This document shows, piece by piece, positions 37,901 to 45,936 of a stretch of 54,802 bases of DNA (the stretch's first letter is position 1; each line of letters starts with the position of its first letter). The stretch comes from Gelidibacter sp035515035. GTDB lineage: Bacteria; Bacteroidota; Bacteroidia; Flavobacteriales; Flavobacteriaceae. The stretch lies in assembly GCF_035515035.1 (NCBI RefSeq), contig NZ_DATJCA010000178.1:1-54802 (forward strand), in the 5' to 3' direction. The notes below the pieces were generated by a model. That model did not search any database. It saw only the letters and a list, made by a program, of their open reading frames with translations, and was not told the origin of the DNA. The position numbers were made by a program, and so were the translations under genes.

Positions 37901-38050
37901 CTGAATGATAAGAGTCTTTTCCAAACCCTGTAAACCCTTTCGTCAAATATGGAATTTAGCTGGCACACTCGCTGGATGCTAAGATCCTTTTTACAAAGGA
38001 CGCATTTGGCTCGTACCTCGCCTAATGCTAAGAGCCTTTTCTGGCTCTTA
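37901..38050 (-). repeat. Three degenerate copies of the mnmD 3' end
   Basis: A ~20-base motif, on the plus strand CTgrATGmTAAGAkyCTTTT, occurs at 37901, 37972 and 38022. The last copy overlaps the mnmD stop codon and forms an 8-bp hairpin (TAAGAGCC/GGCTCTTA, 38029-38050). Spacing is ~71 and ~50 bases. They look like successive duplications of the gene end that have drifted. Confidence 0.45.
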
Positions 38051-38720
38051 ACATTTCTCTTTTTCCTGGAGGTCCAGGTAGTTTTTCAACATTAAAACCA
38101 ACCGCTTGCATGGCCCGGCGTACGCTGCCTTTCGCGGCATAGGTCACCAAAACACCATTGCTTTTTAGAGCAGCAAACATAATTTCAAAAATTGATTCCG
38201 TCCAAAGTTCCGGTTGTACCCGCGCCCCGAATGCATCAAAATAAATGAGATCGAATTGCTCTTTATCAGTGATGTCCTTAAATAATTTTTGTTGTTTCTG
38301 TAGTGTATAATACGATGTTAGCCGTTGGTCTATTTCCCAAGGAATATGATGCATCTCTTCAAAAAGCGATGTTTTTTCAGGAACATGAAGCTCTTCTGAA
38401 TAATTTAAATCGGCCATCTCATCTGCTGAAATTGGAAATGCCTCCACACCTGTATAATGGATATCTATATGATGGTCATCTGCTTGCAACAAGGTCAGAA
38501 AAGCATTAAGACCTGTGCCAAAGCCTATTTCTAAAACTGACATCTTTTGATTTCCCTCATTTGAAGAATTTAACCGATCAAAACAAAAAAGCAAACCATG
38601 CTTGATATACACGTGGTTTGCTTCTTGTATGGCACCATGAATAGAATGGTACTGCTCATTCCATTCTTCAATTTGGATGGTCTTAGAACCATCGGCCGTT
38701 GTAATTATTTTGCGTTGCAA
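38028..38720 (-). CDS. mnmD: tRNA 5-(aminomethyl)-2-thiouridine-34 methyltransferase MnmD
   Basis: A 230-residue stand-alone version of the methyltransferase half of MnmC. It adds the methyl group that completes mnm5s2U at tRNA wobble position 34, using SAM. N-terminus: TTADGSKTIQIEEWNEQYHS...GAIQEANHVYI. The SAM site is LEIGFGTGLNAFL. The DUF752 motif is FDLIYFDAFGARVQPELWTESIF, and the C-terminus is LVTYAAKGSVRRAMQAVGF...PGPPGKREMLRA. There is no MnmC2 oxidase domain, which is usual for Bacteroidota. It lies 3 bases after the DUF4920 gene. Confidence 0.93.
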   Translation of the reverse strand: MQRKIITTADGSKTIQIEEWNEQYHSIHGAIQEANHVYIKHGLLFCFDRLNSSNEGNQKMSVLEIGFGTGLNAFLTLLQADDHHIDIHYTGVEAFPISADEMADLNYSEELHVPEKTSLFEEMHHIPWEIDQRLTSYYTLQKQQKLFKDITDKEQFDLIYFDAFGARVQPELWTESIFEIMFAALKSNGVLVTYAAKGSVRRAMQAVGFNVEKLPGPPGKREMLRARKGS

Positions 38721-38723
38721 TTG

Positions 38724-39230
38724 TTATTCGCCTTTCAACAATACACCGTCAGCCTCAAAAGAAAAGGTTACTTTAGGCTCAGTGATTGCTGCAATTTCAT
38801 CGGCAGATTTACCTGCATCTTCAGCATAATGTTGCAATTCGTCAACTGGAACTTCATTTACATAAGCCTTACCGTTGATCACAATTTCTTTTCCTGCAAT
38901 ATCTTTTGGCATAAAAAACCCATAATCTTTAAATTTCACCATGATTTGATTGCCGTCTTCGAGATTAACTTTCATCCAACAGCCTTTAGACTGACAAACC
39001 TCATCCACTTTACCAATCATTTTAGCGTTTATGGTATCACCAACACGCATTGATTTATAAGCTTCAGCCATATCTGATGTCGATTTGGCAGCATCGGCTG
39101 TTATCTCTTCACCAATTGACGTATAGGCAACGGCTTCTTTTTCTACGTCCTGGATTTCTGTTTTTTTATCTTCGGTTTTACAGGCCAATGCAATTAATGC
39201 AATTCCAAAAACGATAAGAATTTTCTTCAT
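38724..39230 (-). CDS. DUF4920 lipoprotein
   Basis: A 168-residue lipoprotein (lipobox ALIALAC). The domain has the DUF4920 pattern: G..I......., then INAKMIGKVDEVCQSKGCWMKV, MVKFKDYGFFMPKDIAGKEIVINGKAY and a final KVTFSFEADGVLLKG. The Cys-x5-Cys pair in CQSKGC is conserved in the family and could form a disulfide. Function unknown. It is first in a two-gene operon with mnmD, and a TATATTTG -7 element lies 33-40 bases upstream. Confidence 0.85.
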   Translation of the reverse strand: MKKILIVFGIALIALACKTEDKKTEIQDVEKEAVAYTSIGEEITADAAKSTSDMAEAYKSMRVGDTINAKMIGKVDEVCQSKGCWMKVNLEDGNQIMVKFKDYGFFMPKDIAGKEIVINGKAYVNEVPVDELQHYAEDAGKSADEIAAITEPKVTFSFEADGVLLKGE

Positions 39231-39262
39231 AATTTATTGATTTTCCGAGAAGTTAATAGTGG

Positions 39263-39270
39263 CAAATATA
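39263..39270 (-). promoter_or_regulatory. -7 element of the DUF4920-mnmD operon
   Basis: On the minus strand this is TATATTTG, matching TAnnTTTG; the nearest TTG (39285-39287) is only 14 bases upstream, so the match is partial. It is divergent from the ilvE promoter. Confidence 0.35.
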
Positions 39271-39291
39271 AGTTTTTTTTAAAACAAATAT

Positions 39292-39326
39292 TTGATTTTT
39301 TATACTGCAAGAAATCACTAAATTTG
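39292..39326 (+). promoter_or_regulatory. ilvE promoter
   Basis: TTG (39292-39294), 24 bases, TAAATTTG (39319-39326). Transcription would begin about 10-13 bases before the ilvE ATG at 39343, a very short leader like others in this window. Confidence 0.45.
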
Positions 39327-39342
39327 CAGCATCAAAAAAAAT

Positions 39343-40413
39343 ATGATGATAAAACACACTTCACACGAAATCGATATCGTAAAATCAGATACTACTAAAA
39401 TTGACGCTGTTGATTTTGACAATTTAATATTTGGTAGAACTTTTACTGACCACATGTTTATCTGTGACTATGAAAACGATGAATGGCAAACGCCAAAAAT
39501 AATCCCTTACCAACCAATGACCATGGATCCATCTGCACGGGTATTCCATTATGGACAGGCAGTTTTTGAAGGCATGAAGGCCTATAAGGATGATAATGGC
39601 AAAGTATGGCTTTTTAGACCAGAAGATAATTTTAACCGGATTAACAAATCGGCAGCCCGTTTGGCTATGCCTGAGTTTCCCAAAGATTACTTTATGAAGG
39701 GCCTGACCACATTGTTAGAAATGGACAATGCTTGGGTAAAACCCGGAAAAGGAAATTCGCTTTATATCAGACCATTTATCATTGCTACAGATCCTGCAAT
39801 CTCAGCTTCGCCTTCAAGCAATTACAGATTTATGATTATCTGCGCTCCGGCAAAAGCTTATTACACGGGTAAAATTCGCGTGCTGATTGCTGAAGAATAT
39901 AGTAGATCTGCCAACGGAGGTGTTGGTTTTGCTAAAGCTGCAGGAAACTATGCCGCACAATTTTATCCTACACGTTTGGCTCAAAAGAAAGGGTTCCAAC
40001 AAGTTATTTGGACAGATGCCGATACCCACGAAAGATTGGAGGAAGCAGGAACCATGAACGTATTCTTTAGAATAAATGACACCTTGATTACCGCGCCTTT
40101 AAGTGATCGTATTTTAGACGGTGTGACCAGAAGAAGTATCATTCAACTAGCAAAAGATAACGGAATTGAGGTACAAGTAAGACCTATAACCGTGTCTGAA
40201 ATTAAAGAAGCCTCCAAAAACGGCTCCTTGAAAGAAATTTTCGGCGCAGGAACGGCTGTTGTAATCAGTCCTATTTCAGCATTTGAACATGCAGAAGAAC
40301 TTTTTGAATTACCAATAATTGAAAATTCTTATGCAGACACTTTAAAAGATAAAATGCTTAACATTCAGCACAACATTGCTGAAGATAAGCATGGATGGAG
40401 ATATCAGGTTTAG
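39343..40413 (+). CDS. ilvE: Branched-chain amino acid aminotransferase
   Basis: A 356-residue PLP fold-type IV transaminase that interconverts Leu, Ile and Val with their 2-oxo acids. Motifs: FHYGQAVFEGMKAY, SLYIRPFIIATDP, the PLP-lysine in GGVGFAKAAGNYAA (K198), EEAGTMNVFF, and FGAGTAVVISPI. Length fits the BCAT family group with a longer N-terminus. Two ATG codons stand in tandem (39343 and 39346); either may start. It has its own promoter and a strong terminator. Confidence 0.96.
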   Translation: MMIKHTSHEIDIVKSDTTKIDAVDFDNLIFGRTFTDHMFICDYENDEWQTPKIIPYQPMTMDPSARVFHYGQAVFEGMKAYKDDNGKVWLFRPEDNFNRINKSAARLAMPEFPKDYFMKGLTTLLEMDNAWVKPGKGNSLYIRPFIIATDPAISASPSSNYRFMIICAPAKAYYTGKIRVLIAEEYSRSANGGVGFAKAAGNYAAQFYPTRLAQKKGFQQVIWTDADTHERLEEAGTMNVFFRINDTLITAPLSDRILDGVTRRSIIQLAKDNGIEVQVRPITVSEIKEASKNGSLKEIFGAGTAVVISPISAFEHAEELFELPIIENSYADTLKDKMLNIQHNIAEDKHGWRYQV

Positions 40414-40455
40414 TCTTCAGTTACAGTCTTCAGACTTCAAAACTACATTTCAAAG

Positions 40456-40502
40456 AAAAACTCCAAATCCCAATAATTATTAATTGGAATTTGGAGTTTT
40501 TT
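40456..40502. terminator. Bidirectional terminator between ilvE and a convergent gene
   Basis: AAAAACTCCAAAT pairs with ATTTGGAGTTTTT (13 bp), and after one mismatch CCAAT pairs with ATTGG. The ends are A-run and T-run on both strands, so it serves ilvE and the minus-strand gene at 40528. Confidence 0.85.
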
Positions 40503-40527
40503 AATTAGTGCATAATATTGTAAAGCT

Positions 40528-40920
40528 TTATATTTTGGAATCAAGAATTTTCTCAATATTTGGCTGAAAATAATTGGGTCCTTTTAACACTTTTCCATCT
40601 TCACGATAGATTGGTTCACCATCCGCTCCCAACTTGCTCATATTACTTCTTTGGATTTCATCAAAAATCTCTTCAATCTTATGTTGAAAACCATGTTCTA
40701 TGATGGTTCCGCATAAAATGTAGAGCATATCTCCTAAAGCATCCCCTACCTCCACAAGGTCATTGTCATTCGCAGCCTCTAGATACTCTTCATTTTCTTC
40801 CCGCATCAATTTATATCTGAGCATGTTTTTCTCCATTCCCAAATCGGCTTTCGGACTTTCCCTATGTCCAATTTTAAATGCCGTATGAAACGCTTTTACC
40901 GCATCTAGTTTATTCTTCAT
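40528..40920 (-). CDS. MazG/HisE-like nucleoside triphosphate pyrophosphohydrolase
   Basis: A 130-residue all-alpha NTP-PPase. The EExxE motif is in MREENEEYLEA and the partner ExxD motif in EVGDALGDMLYIL; these acidic residues bind Mg2+ in the MazG/dUTPase-like superfamily. The C-terminal SKLGADGEPIYREDGKVLKGPNYF is typical of the phage- and DR2231-like group. It probably hydrolyses a (d)NTP to NMP and pyrophosphate in a cleaning role; exact substrate unknown. It is convergent with ilvE. Confidence 0.85.
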   Translation of the reverse strand: MKNKLDAVKAFHTAFKIGHRESPKADLGMEKNMLRYKLMREENEEYLEAANDNDLVEVGDALGDMLYILCGTIIEHGFQHKIEEIFDEIQRSNMSKLGADGEPIYREDGKVLKGPNYFQPNIEKILDSKI

Positions 40921-41033
40921 AACAATAAAAATTTATAAGGTTGATTATTTTAAGCGCTGAGAAATCTGCAATGGCTATAAACTCATAAATAAGGTATGAT
41001 ATTCAATATCACCTTGCCATTTTCAACAGAACC

Positions 41034-41066
41034 TTGTTCAGATTCTAAAAGGTTTGGTTAATTTTG
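41034..41066 (+). promoter_or_regulatory. Promoter of a small membrane-protein gene
   Basis: TTG (41034-41036), 22 bases, TAATTTTG (41059-41066). It places the mRNA start about 10 bases before the ATG at 41082 and rules out the upstream TTG at 41064 as a start codon, since that lies inside the -7 element. Confidence 0.55.
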
Positions 41067-41081
41067 CATAAAAATAGCGAT

Positions 41082-41267
41082 ATGTTTACAAATGGTCAAT
41101 TGATTTTCGGGATTTTATTTGCAATTGTTTTTGCCATAATCTTGATTTATACTTATCGTAAAGATCTAAAACTTCACAGAAAACACTACAAAGGCAGCAT
41201 TTGGATTCTTATTGCATTTATTGCTTTTATATTAATGATTATGGCAGTAAAGTACATGTTTACTTAA
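41082..41267 (+). CDS. Small two-helix membrane protein
   Basis: A 61-residue protein with two membrane helices (residues ~6-24, LIFGILFAIVFAIILIYTY, and ~40-59, SIWILIAFIAFILMIMAVKYM) joined by a basic cytoplasmic loop (RKDLKLHRKHYKG). Start chosen from the promoter position. I recall similar short proteins as conserved in flavobacteria, but no function is known. A second tiny membrane ORF follows at 41325, before the shared terminator. Confidence 0.65.
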   Translation: MFTNGQLIFGILFAIVFAIILIYTYRKDLKLHRKHYKGSIWILIAFIAFILMIMAVKYMFT

Positions 41268-41324
41268 TTTCCACTTCTTATGCTGACATTTTAAAATCGT
41301 CACGATGTCATCTAAAATAACATC

Positions 41325-41417
41325 ATGAACACCCTTATCTCACTAATTATACTGCTTGTAATTAACTTTCTGTTGCTCATCTTTAGCATCAATAAAAAGA
41401 GCAAGCAGGACATTTAA
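41325..41417 (+). CDS. Possible 30-residue single-helix membrane peptide
   Basis: ATG at 41325 opens a 30-codon ORF with one long hydrophobic helix (LISLIILLVINFLLLIFSI) and a Lys-rich end (NKKSKQDI). Its last codons lie within the 5' arm of the terminator hairpin. It is 57 bases behind the small membrane-protein gene and in the same transcript. The composition is exactly that of bacterial one-helix small proteins, but short hydrophobic ORFs also arise by chance in AT-rich DNA. Confidence 0.35.
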   Translation: MNTLISLIILLVINFLLLIFSINKKSKQDI

Positions 41418-41440
41418 AATATCCTACTTGCTCTTTTTTT
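41394..41440. terminator. Bidirectional terminator before the M49 peptidase gene
   Basis: AAAAAGAGCAAG pairs with CTTGCTCTTTTT (12 bp), and after one mismatch AGGA pairs with TCCT. T-runs lie on both strands. It serves the plus-strand small genes and the minus-strand peptidase, whose stop is 22 bases away. Confidence 0.85.
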
Positions 41441-41462
41441 TATAACGATATAAGATTTAATT

Positions 41463-43508
41463 CTATTCTTTCAAAAAACTATGAGTTTTACTATAATCCA
41501 GCATTTGGCTTGAAAAGGATTCCGGCTGGGTCACTTTTATTGAAGTAATCTCCCCATTACCATCCAATTCTGGTACCAAAACAGGATTCACAAATCCGCT
41601 GTAAGGTGCATCCGGAAATTGTGCATTTCTTTCTAAAATTTCTTTGTGTAACGGTTGATCTACCTTAACGCCATAAGTTTCTACCAAAGCTTCAACTGCT
41701 TTATAGTCGCCTTCAGATTTTATACGTTGGGTTTCACGAAGCAACTGTCCGAAAAGTTCATGTAGCTTTTCATAATCGTTAATGTTATAATAGGTTTTTC
41801 CGTCTCTAGTGATTTTTTCGATAACATTGTCTTTTTTACCTTTGTCAAAAACCCAGGCGCTCACCCATTGTCTATTTCTCATGTGGGCTTGTTCAACATT
41901 GTCGCCCAAATTCAATCGGATCAATTGGGTCATTAATCCGTTGCGGATATAGTTATTGTAAGCAGCCATCCCCACTTTTTTCCAATCCTCTACCAAACCA
42001 AGCTCTTGTAATTTTGGATTGTACAGATAATAAAGTCCCACCAAATCAGCACGACCTTCTTCTAAGGTTGACGCGTAATTTTTAAGTGTTTCTTTGGTTT
42101 CACCTACCCCAGGATTCAATTGCCCTGAAGCATGACCAACCACCTCGTGTAATGCCGTGTGCAACTTACTGGCAATTTGACCATATTCTTGCTCCAATTG
42201 TAATTCTTCCTCATCATTGACAAACTCCTGTAACCTACCTGCACTTCCTGCATTATTATAAGCTTCAATAATATTTCCAAGAGAAACTGATTTGCTTCCA
42301 ACTGCCGCTCTAATCCAATTGGCATTTGGTAAATTCACTCCAATTGGCGTGCTTGGCGACGCATCTCCAGCTTCACCGGCTACATTAACCACCTTATAAG
42401 TGACACCAACCACATTTTTCTTTTTATGTTCATCCATTAGTGGAGAATTGTCTTCAAACCATTGTGCGTTATCAGACAATACTTTCATTTTCTGTGACAT
42501 GTCAAAATCATTGATTTGTACGATGCTCTCATAAGAACCTCTATACCCAATTGGGTCGTTGTAGACTTCAATAAATCCATTGATATAATCCACATTTCCC
42601 GCCGTAGCTGCAGTCCATGCAACGTTATAATCATCCCAGGTTTGAAGGTCTCCAGTTTTATAGTATTGGATTAGGAGACCCAAAGCGTCGCCTTGTTCTT
42701 GGTTTTCAGCTACATCTTGAGCCAGTTCCAGCCATTTCACAATTTCATCAATGGCAGAACCATACAAACCTTCAGATTTATAAACCAATTCTTTTAATTG
42801 GCCATTTTCCTTTACCAATTTAGAATTCAACCCAAAAGACAAGGGTTTATCAGGATTAGGCGATTTTTTATTTTTGTAGAATTGAACCACATCGGCAGTG
42901 GTCACATTAGGGCCATAGAAATTAACCGCAGATTTCGCCACGTTATCCGAGCCTTTGGCTTGATTAATTTTCTTGGAATCCTGAGAATTAAAAATCACAT
43001 CAAAAGCCTCTCCTTGCAACTGTGTATTGGTAGCTGTCAATAAAGATTTCAAATAGTCCTGAGAAAATTCTGCTTTTAATTTATCATTGGAATAATGGTG
43101 ATGAATGCCATTGCTAAACCAAACACGTTTTAAATACGTTTCAAATGCTTTCCAGTCTTCAGAAGATTTATCGCCAGCATAATTGCTATAAACATTTTCC
43201 AATGCTTTTCTGATTTTGAGGTTATGACGGTAGTTTTGATCCCACATAATGTCGCGCCCCGCTAATCCGGCCTGGGTTAAATAATAGACCAATTTTTGCT
43301 CTTTTAAGCTTAGGTTTTCCCATCCTGGAACTTGGTACCGAAGAATTTTTACGTCGGCAAATTGCTCAACAGTATAATCAAATTCCGTGACATCCTTTTC
43401 TGACCCGACCGCAACTGTTGTTGAATCTCTGTTGGTTTTTGATTCATTTTTACAGGCGAAAATTAAGCTCATGGCCAATGCAAGCCCCAATATTGTTTTT
43501 AAATTCAT
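41463..43508 (-). CDS. Dipeptidyl peptidase III family (M49) lipoprotein
   Basis: A 681-residue zinc metallopeptidase with a lipobox (MSLIFAC). The M49 zinc-binding motif HEVVGH is at about residue 449, and the third-ligand motif EEGRADLVGLY, about 40 residues later, replaces the more usual EECRAD. DPP III releases dipeptides from the N-terminus of short oligopeptides; a lipid-anchored periplasmic form fits with the other peptidases here. A TACATTTG -7 element is 26-33 bases before the start. Confidence 0.93.
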   Translation of the reverse strand: MNLKTILGLALAMSLIFACKNESKTNRDSTTVAVGSEKDVTEFDYTVEQFADVKILRYQVPGWENLSLKEQKLVYYLTQAGLAGRDIMWDQNYRHNLKIRKALENVYSNYAGDKSSEDWKAFETYLKRVWFSNGIHHHYSNDKLKAEFSQDYLKSLLTATNTQLQGEAFDVIFNSQDSKKINQAKGSDNVAKSAVNFYGPNVTTADVVQFYKNKKSPNPDKPLSFGLNSKLVKENGQLKELVYKSEGLYGSAIDEIVKWLELAQDVAENQEQGDALGLLIQYYKTGDLQTWDDYNVAWTAATAGNVDYINGFIEVYNDPIGYRGSYESIVQINDFDMSQKMKVLSDNAQWFEDNSPLMDEHKKKNVVGVTYKVVNVAGEAGDASPSTPIGVNLPNANWIRAAVGSKSVSLGNIIEAYNNAGSAGRLQEFVNDEEELQLEQEYGQIASKLHTALHEVVGHASGQLNPGVGETKETLKNYASTLEEGRADLVGLYYLYNPKLQELGLVEDWKKVGMAAYNNYIRNGLMTQLIRLNLGDNVEQAHMRNRQWVSAWVFDKGKKDNVIEKITRDGKTYYNINDYEKLHELFGQLLRETQRIKSEGDYKAVEALVETYGVKVDQPLHKEILERNAQFPDAPYSGFVNPVLVPELDGNGEITSIKVTQPESFSSQMLDYSKTHSFLKE

Positions 43509-43533
43509 TTTTTAATTTTAAAGTTAATTTCTT

Positions 43534-43577
43534 CAAATGTAATATATATTTAGATACTATAAAATTGTCTATCTTTG
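43534..43577. promoter_or_regulatory. Divergent -7 elements for the M49 and GyrI-like genes
   Basis: Minus strand: TACATTTG at 43534-43541, serving the peptidase (start 43508). Plus strand: TATCTTTG at 43570-43577, serving the gene at 43600. Neither has a clear TTG at -33. The two lie in a 91-base gap, so their RNA polymerase sites overlap. Confidence 0.4.
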
Positions 43578-43599
43578 ATTAACTCTACAAAACCAACTC

Positions 43600-44556
43600 A
43601 TGAAATTTCTAAAATACCTCCTATTTTTACTGTTAATTGCTTTCATCGGAATGGCTATTTATATCGCTGTTCAGCCCAATGATTTTCAAGTGACAGAAAG
43701 CACAACTATCAACGCTCCAAAAGCAGTGGTTTTTGACATCGTATCGGACACCACTGATGTGGATTGGTCTTCCTTTTGGAAAACATCTGAAACCATAAAT
43801 AAAGAAGCATCAACTGCTAGCGACTCAATTGTCCAGATCTTTACAAGTAAACGCATCAAAAAATCATCATTAAAATGGACTTTTGTATCCAATGAAGATG
43901 GCTCAACTACCGTTACCAGAACGCTTGATGCCTATAAGTTGGCATTCCTGACCAAGGCTAAATTTGCATTGTTTGGTGACAACGAGAAAGAACTCTCACA
44001 GCAATTTAAAACGGATTTAGAAAGTATCAATAATAAGGTGGCAAAAAGCATGTCTACTTATTCCATTACTATTGATGGTATTACAGAATTTGGCGGTGGA
44101 TTTTACATGTATAAAACTACGTCTTCCACGGGTAGCAATAAAAGTACTGCCATGAAAAAACAATATGACGACATTACGACATTTATGAATACTCATAATA
44201 TCACTGCCAGCGGAATGCCCTTTACAATTTACATTGAAAGAAGCCCAGACAATGGCAATGTCATCATGACAAATGCCATTCCGGTGAGCGAAAGGGTTAT
44301 TATTGCAGAGGATGGCAATGTCCTTAGCGGTTTTATGGAGCGCACCAAAGCACTTAAAGTAACGCTAAAAGGTAACTATACCAATCTTGAAGAAGCTTGG
44401 GCAGCTGCCAATAAATCTTTCCAAGACCAGAATCTGGAACCTTCAGAGATGAGTCCGTTTGAGGTTTATAAGAATGATCCTACCCTCCTTCCAAACCCTG
44501 CACATTGGGTTACTGAAATCTACATTCCTATTAAAGAAATCAATGAGGCCTTGTGA
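43600..44556 (+). CDS. Membrane-anchored SRPBCC / GyrI-like effector-binding protein
   Basis: A 318-residue protein: one N-terminal membrane helix (LLFLLLIAFIGMAIYIAV), a START/SRPBCC-like part (~30-145, TESTTINAPKAVVFDIVSD, TRTLDAYKL), and a GyrI/AraC effector-binding domain (~165-318, PFTIYIE, GNVIMTNAIPV, KALKVTLKGNYTNLEEAW, VTEIYIPI). Such domains bind small hydrophobic or cationic ligands; there is no DNA-binding part. It overlaps crcB by 4 bases (GTGA), implying translational coupling. Cellular role unknown. Confidence 0.82.
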   Translation: MKFLKYLLFLLLIAFIGMAIYIAVQPNDFQVTESTTINAPKAVVFDIVSDTTDVDWSSFWKTSETINKEASTASDSIVQIFTSKRIKKSSLKWTFVSNEDGSTTVTRTLDAYKLAFLTKAKFALFGDNEKELSQQFKTDLESINNKVAKSMSTYSITIDGITEFGGGFYMYKTTSSTGSNKSTAMKKQYDDITTFMNTHNITASGMPFTIYIERSPDNGNVIMTNAIPVSERVIIAEDGNVLSGFMERTKALKVTLKGNYTNLEEAWAAANKSFQDQNLEPSEMSPFEVYKNDPTLLPNPAHWVTEIYIPIKEINEAL

Positions 44557-44921
44557 AACAATTCCTATTAGTTTTTATTGGCGGTGGATTTGGTAGTGTC
44601 TTAAGATTTATTATCGGAAAGTACCTCAATAGTCCTACAACCGGTCTTCCTTACGGTACGTTTGCAGCTAACATTTTAGGAAGTTTATTGATTGGCATCA
44701 TATTAGGTTTGGCATTAAAGAACAACACCTTATCCCAAAATCAAATCTTATTTCTTGCCACAGGTTTTTGTGGCGGTTTTACAACCTTTTCCGCCTTTGC
44801 TTATGAGAATCACGTCTTTTTAAAATCCGGAGATTTCATGAGCTTTGCAATCTATACCATTGCGAGTTTCGTGGTTGGGTTTTTAGCAGTTTTCTTTGGA
44901 ATGTATTTGGTGAAAAGTTGA
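44553..44921 (+). CDS. crcB: Fluoride ion channel CrcB/Fluc
   Basis: A 122-residue, four-helix membrane protein exporting F-. Signature stretches: GGGFGSVLRFIIGKYL, GTFAANILGSLLIGIILG (with the conserved Asn), and GFCGGFTTFSAFAYE, which holds the Na+-site and Phe-box region. The start is GTG at 44553 inside the preceding stop (GTGA). Such small Fluc proteins work as dual-topology dimers. No fluoride riboswitch is present upstream, consistent with its place inside an operon. Confidence 0.95.
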   Translation: MKQFLLVFIGGGFGSVLRFIIGKYLNSPTTGLPYGTFAANILGSLLIGIILGLALKNNTLSQNQILFLATGFCGGFTTFSAFAYENHVFLKSGDFMSFAIYTIASFVVGFLAVFFGMYLVKS

Positions 44922-44935
44922 GATAGGGTTTTTTC

Positions 44936-45138
44936 CCAGAGATACACAGAGAAAAGACAGAGTTTCACAGCGGTTTTTTAGAAAATGAATTAGTTACTTA
45001 CGATCAATATCCCCCCGCAGATTTCGCAGATGAGCGCAGAAATTATTACAAAAATTTAAAAATTAATGACTAAGATAATCGCCAAGCTTATGACTGAATA
45101 CTGCGACTGAATACTGATCAATAAAAACTGAACACCAC
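44936..45138. repeat. Intergenic island of three degenerate short-period repeats
   Basis: Three unrelated short-unit repeats stand in one gap. At ~44936-44970 there are CACAGAG-type units (CCAGAGATACACAGAG, GACAGAG, TTTCACAG); at 45015-45040 CGCAGA units of period ~10 (CCGCAGATTTCGCAGATGAG, then CGCAGA); at 45091-45138 ACTGAATACTG units, as also seen at 10055-10079. Each is imperfect, so they are old. No ORF is present. Confidence 0.55.
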
Positions 45139-45164
45139 TCTAACTCCTACCCACTCACCCCTCC

Positions 45165-45767
45165 TTACTGCACAAACGCCTTAACTCCTGCCCTAACCTC
45201 AACATTAACATAATTTTCGCGAGGTACAATCGGACATGAGTAGGCTTCGTTGTAGGCACAATAGGGGTTGTATGCCGTATTGAAATCAATAGTTATAACA
45301 TCGCCATCCGGAATACGCAGGTCGATATAACGTCCGCCACCGTATGATTCATCGCCATTGGTGTCATCTAAAAATGGCAAGAATAAATAATCTTCAAAGC
45401 CTTCTTCATTCATCAAATCCTGATCTTGATAAACACTTAAAGTATGTGAACCATCTTTTAAATTGAAAGAGATTTCGCCATATTTAATATACGTAAGAAG
45501 CCTATCTGTAGTGGTTTTCATTTGAAAAGGCTTTTCATCAGTAGATTTCGTAAAAGTAGCCTGTACAACATATAAAGAATCAACTTTAAAAAAATCCAGC
45601 GCTTTAAACGCTCGTCTATCTTTCTTCTTTAATGGCGATTTTGAGGCATCTTTAAACTCCGCATTCAGGTTTCTTTGAAATTCTGTTTCGCCTTGAATAG
45701 GCTGTTTATCCGTGGCACAACTGTATAATAAAATGAATCCCAACAAAAATGAGTATAACGTTTTCAT
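45165..45767 (-). CDS. DUF1684 lipoprotein
   Basis: Starting at the ATG at 45767 gives 200 residues with a lipobox (FILLYSC). An in-frame ATG 7 codons upstream is inside the -7 element and is unlikely. The conserved DUF1684 block is visible: DDTNGDESYGGGRYIDL, DVITIDFNTAYNPYCAY and the CPIVPREN..NVEVRAGVKAF end, with Tyr-Gly-Gly-Gly-Arg-Tyr and the Asn-Pro-x-Cys core. Function unknown, though it is widespread in Bacteroidota and actinobacteria. Confidence 0.88.
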   Translation of the reverse strand: MKTLYSFLLGFILLYSCATDKQPIQGETEFQRNLNAEFKDASKSPLKKKDRRAFKALDFFKVDSLYVVQATFTKSTDEKPFQMKTTTDRLLTYIKYGEISFNLKDGSHTLSVYQDQDLMNEEGFEDYLFLPFLDDTNGDESYGGGRYIDLRIPDGDVITIDFNTAYNPYCAYNEAYSCPIVPRENYVNVEVRAGVKAFVQ

Positions 45768-45785
45768 AAAAAAGTAATTGATTTG

Positions 45786-45793
45786 CAAACATA
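45786..45793 (-). promoter_or_regulatory. -7 element of the DUF1684 gene
   Basis: TATGTTTG on the minus strand, matching TAnnTTTG, ends 18 bases before the ATG at 45767. It overlaps the alternative upstream ATG (45786-45788), which decides for the downstream start. Confidence 0.4.
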
Positions 45794-45936
45794 CAATTTT
45801 AACTTAATGACCATCGTTTATTTCGACGATTCCGTATTTTTACAAATAAGAGGTTGATGTTTCAGAATTTCAACAATTAGATATCATGACAATAAATAAA
45901 CAACACTCAAAAACCTCAAAAAACAAACATAAATAA

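Noticed and set aside
37961..37976. Sigma-54 promoter-like TGGCAC
   Set aside because: The -12 element is missing (CTGG instead of TTGC), and it lies within the mnmD 3' repeats pointing into no gene start.
44400..44553. Fluoride riboswitch before crcB
   Set aside because: This DNA is the coding end of the GyrI-like gene and crcB starts inside its stop codon; no motif with the riboswitch pseudoknot was seen.
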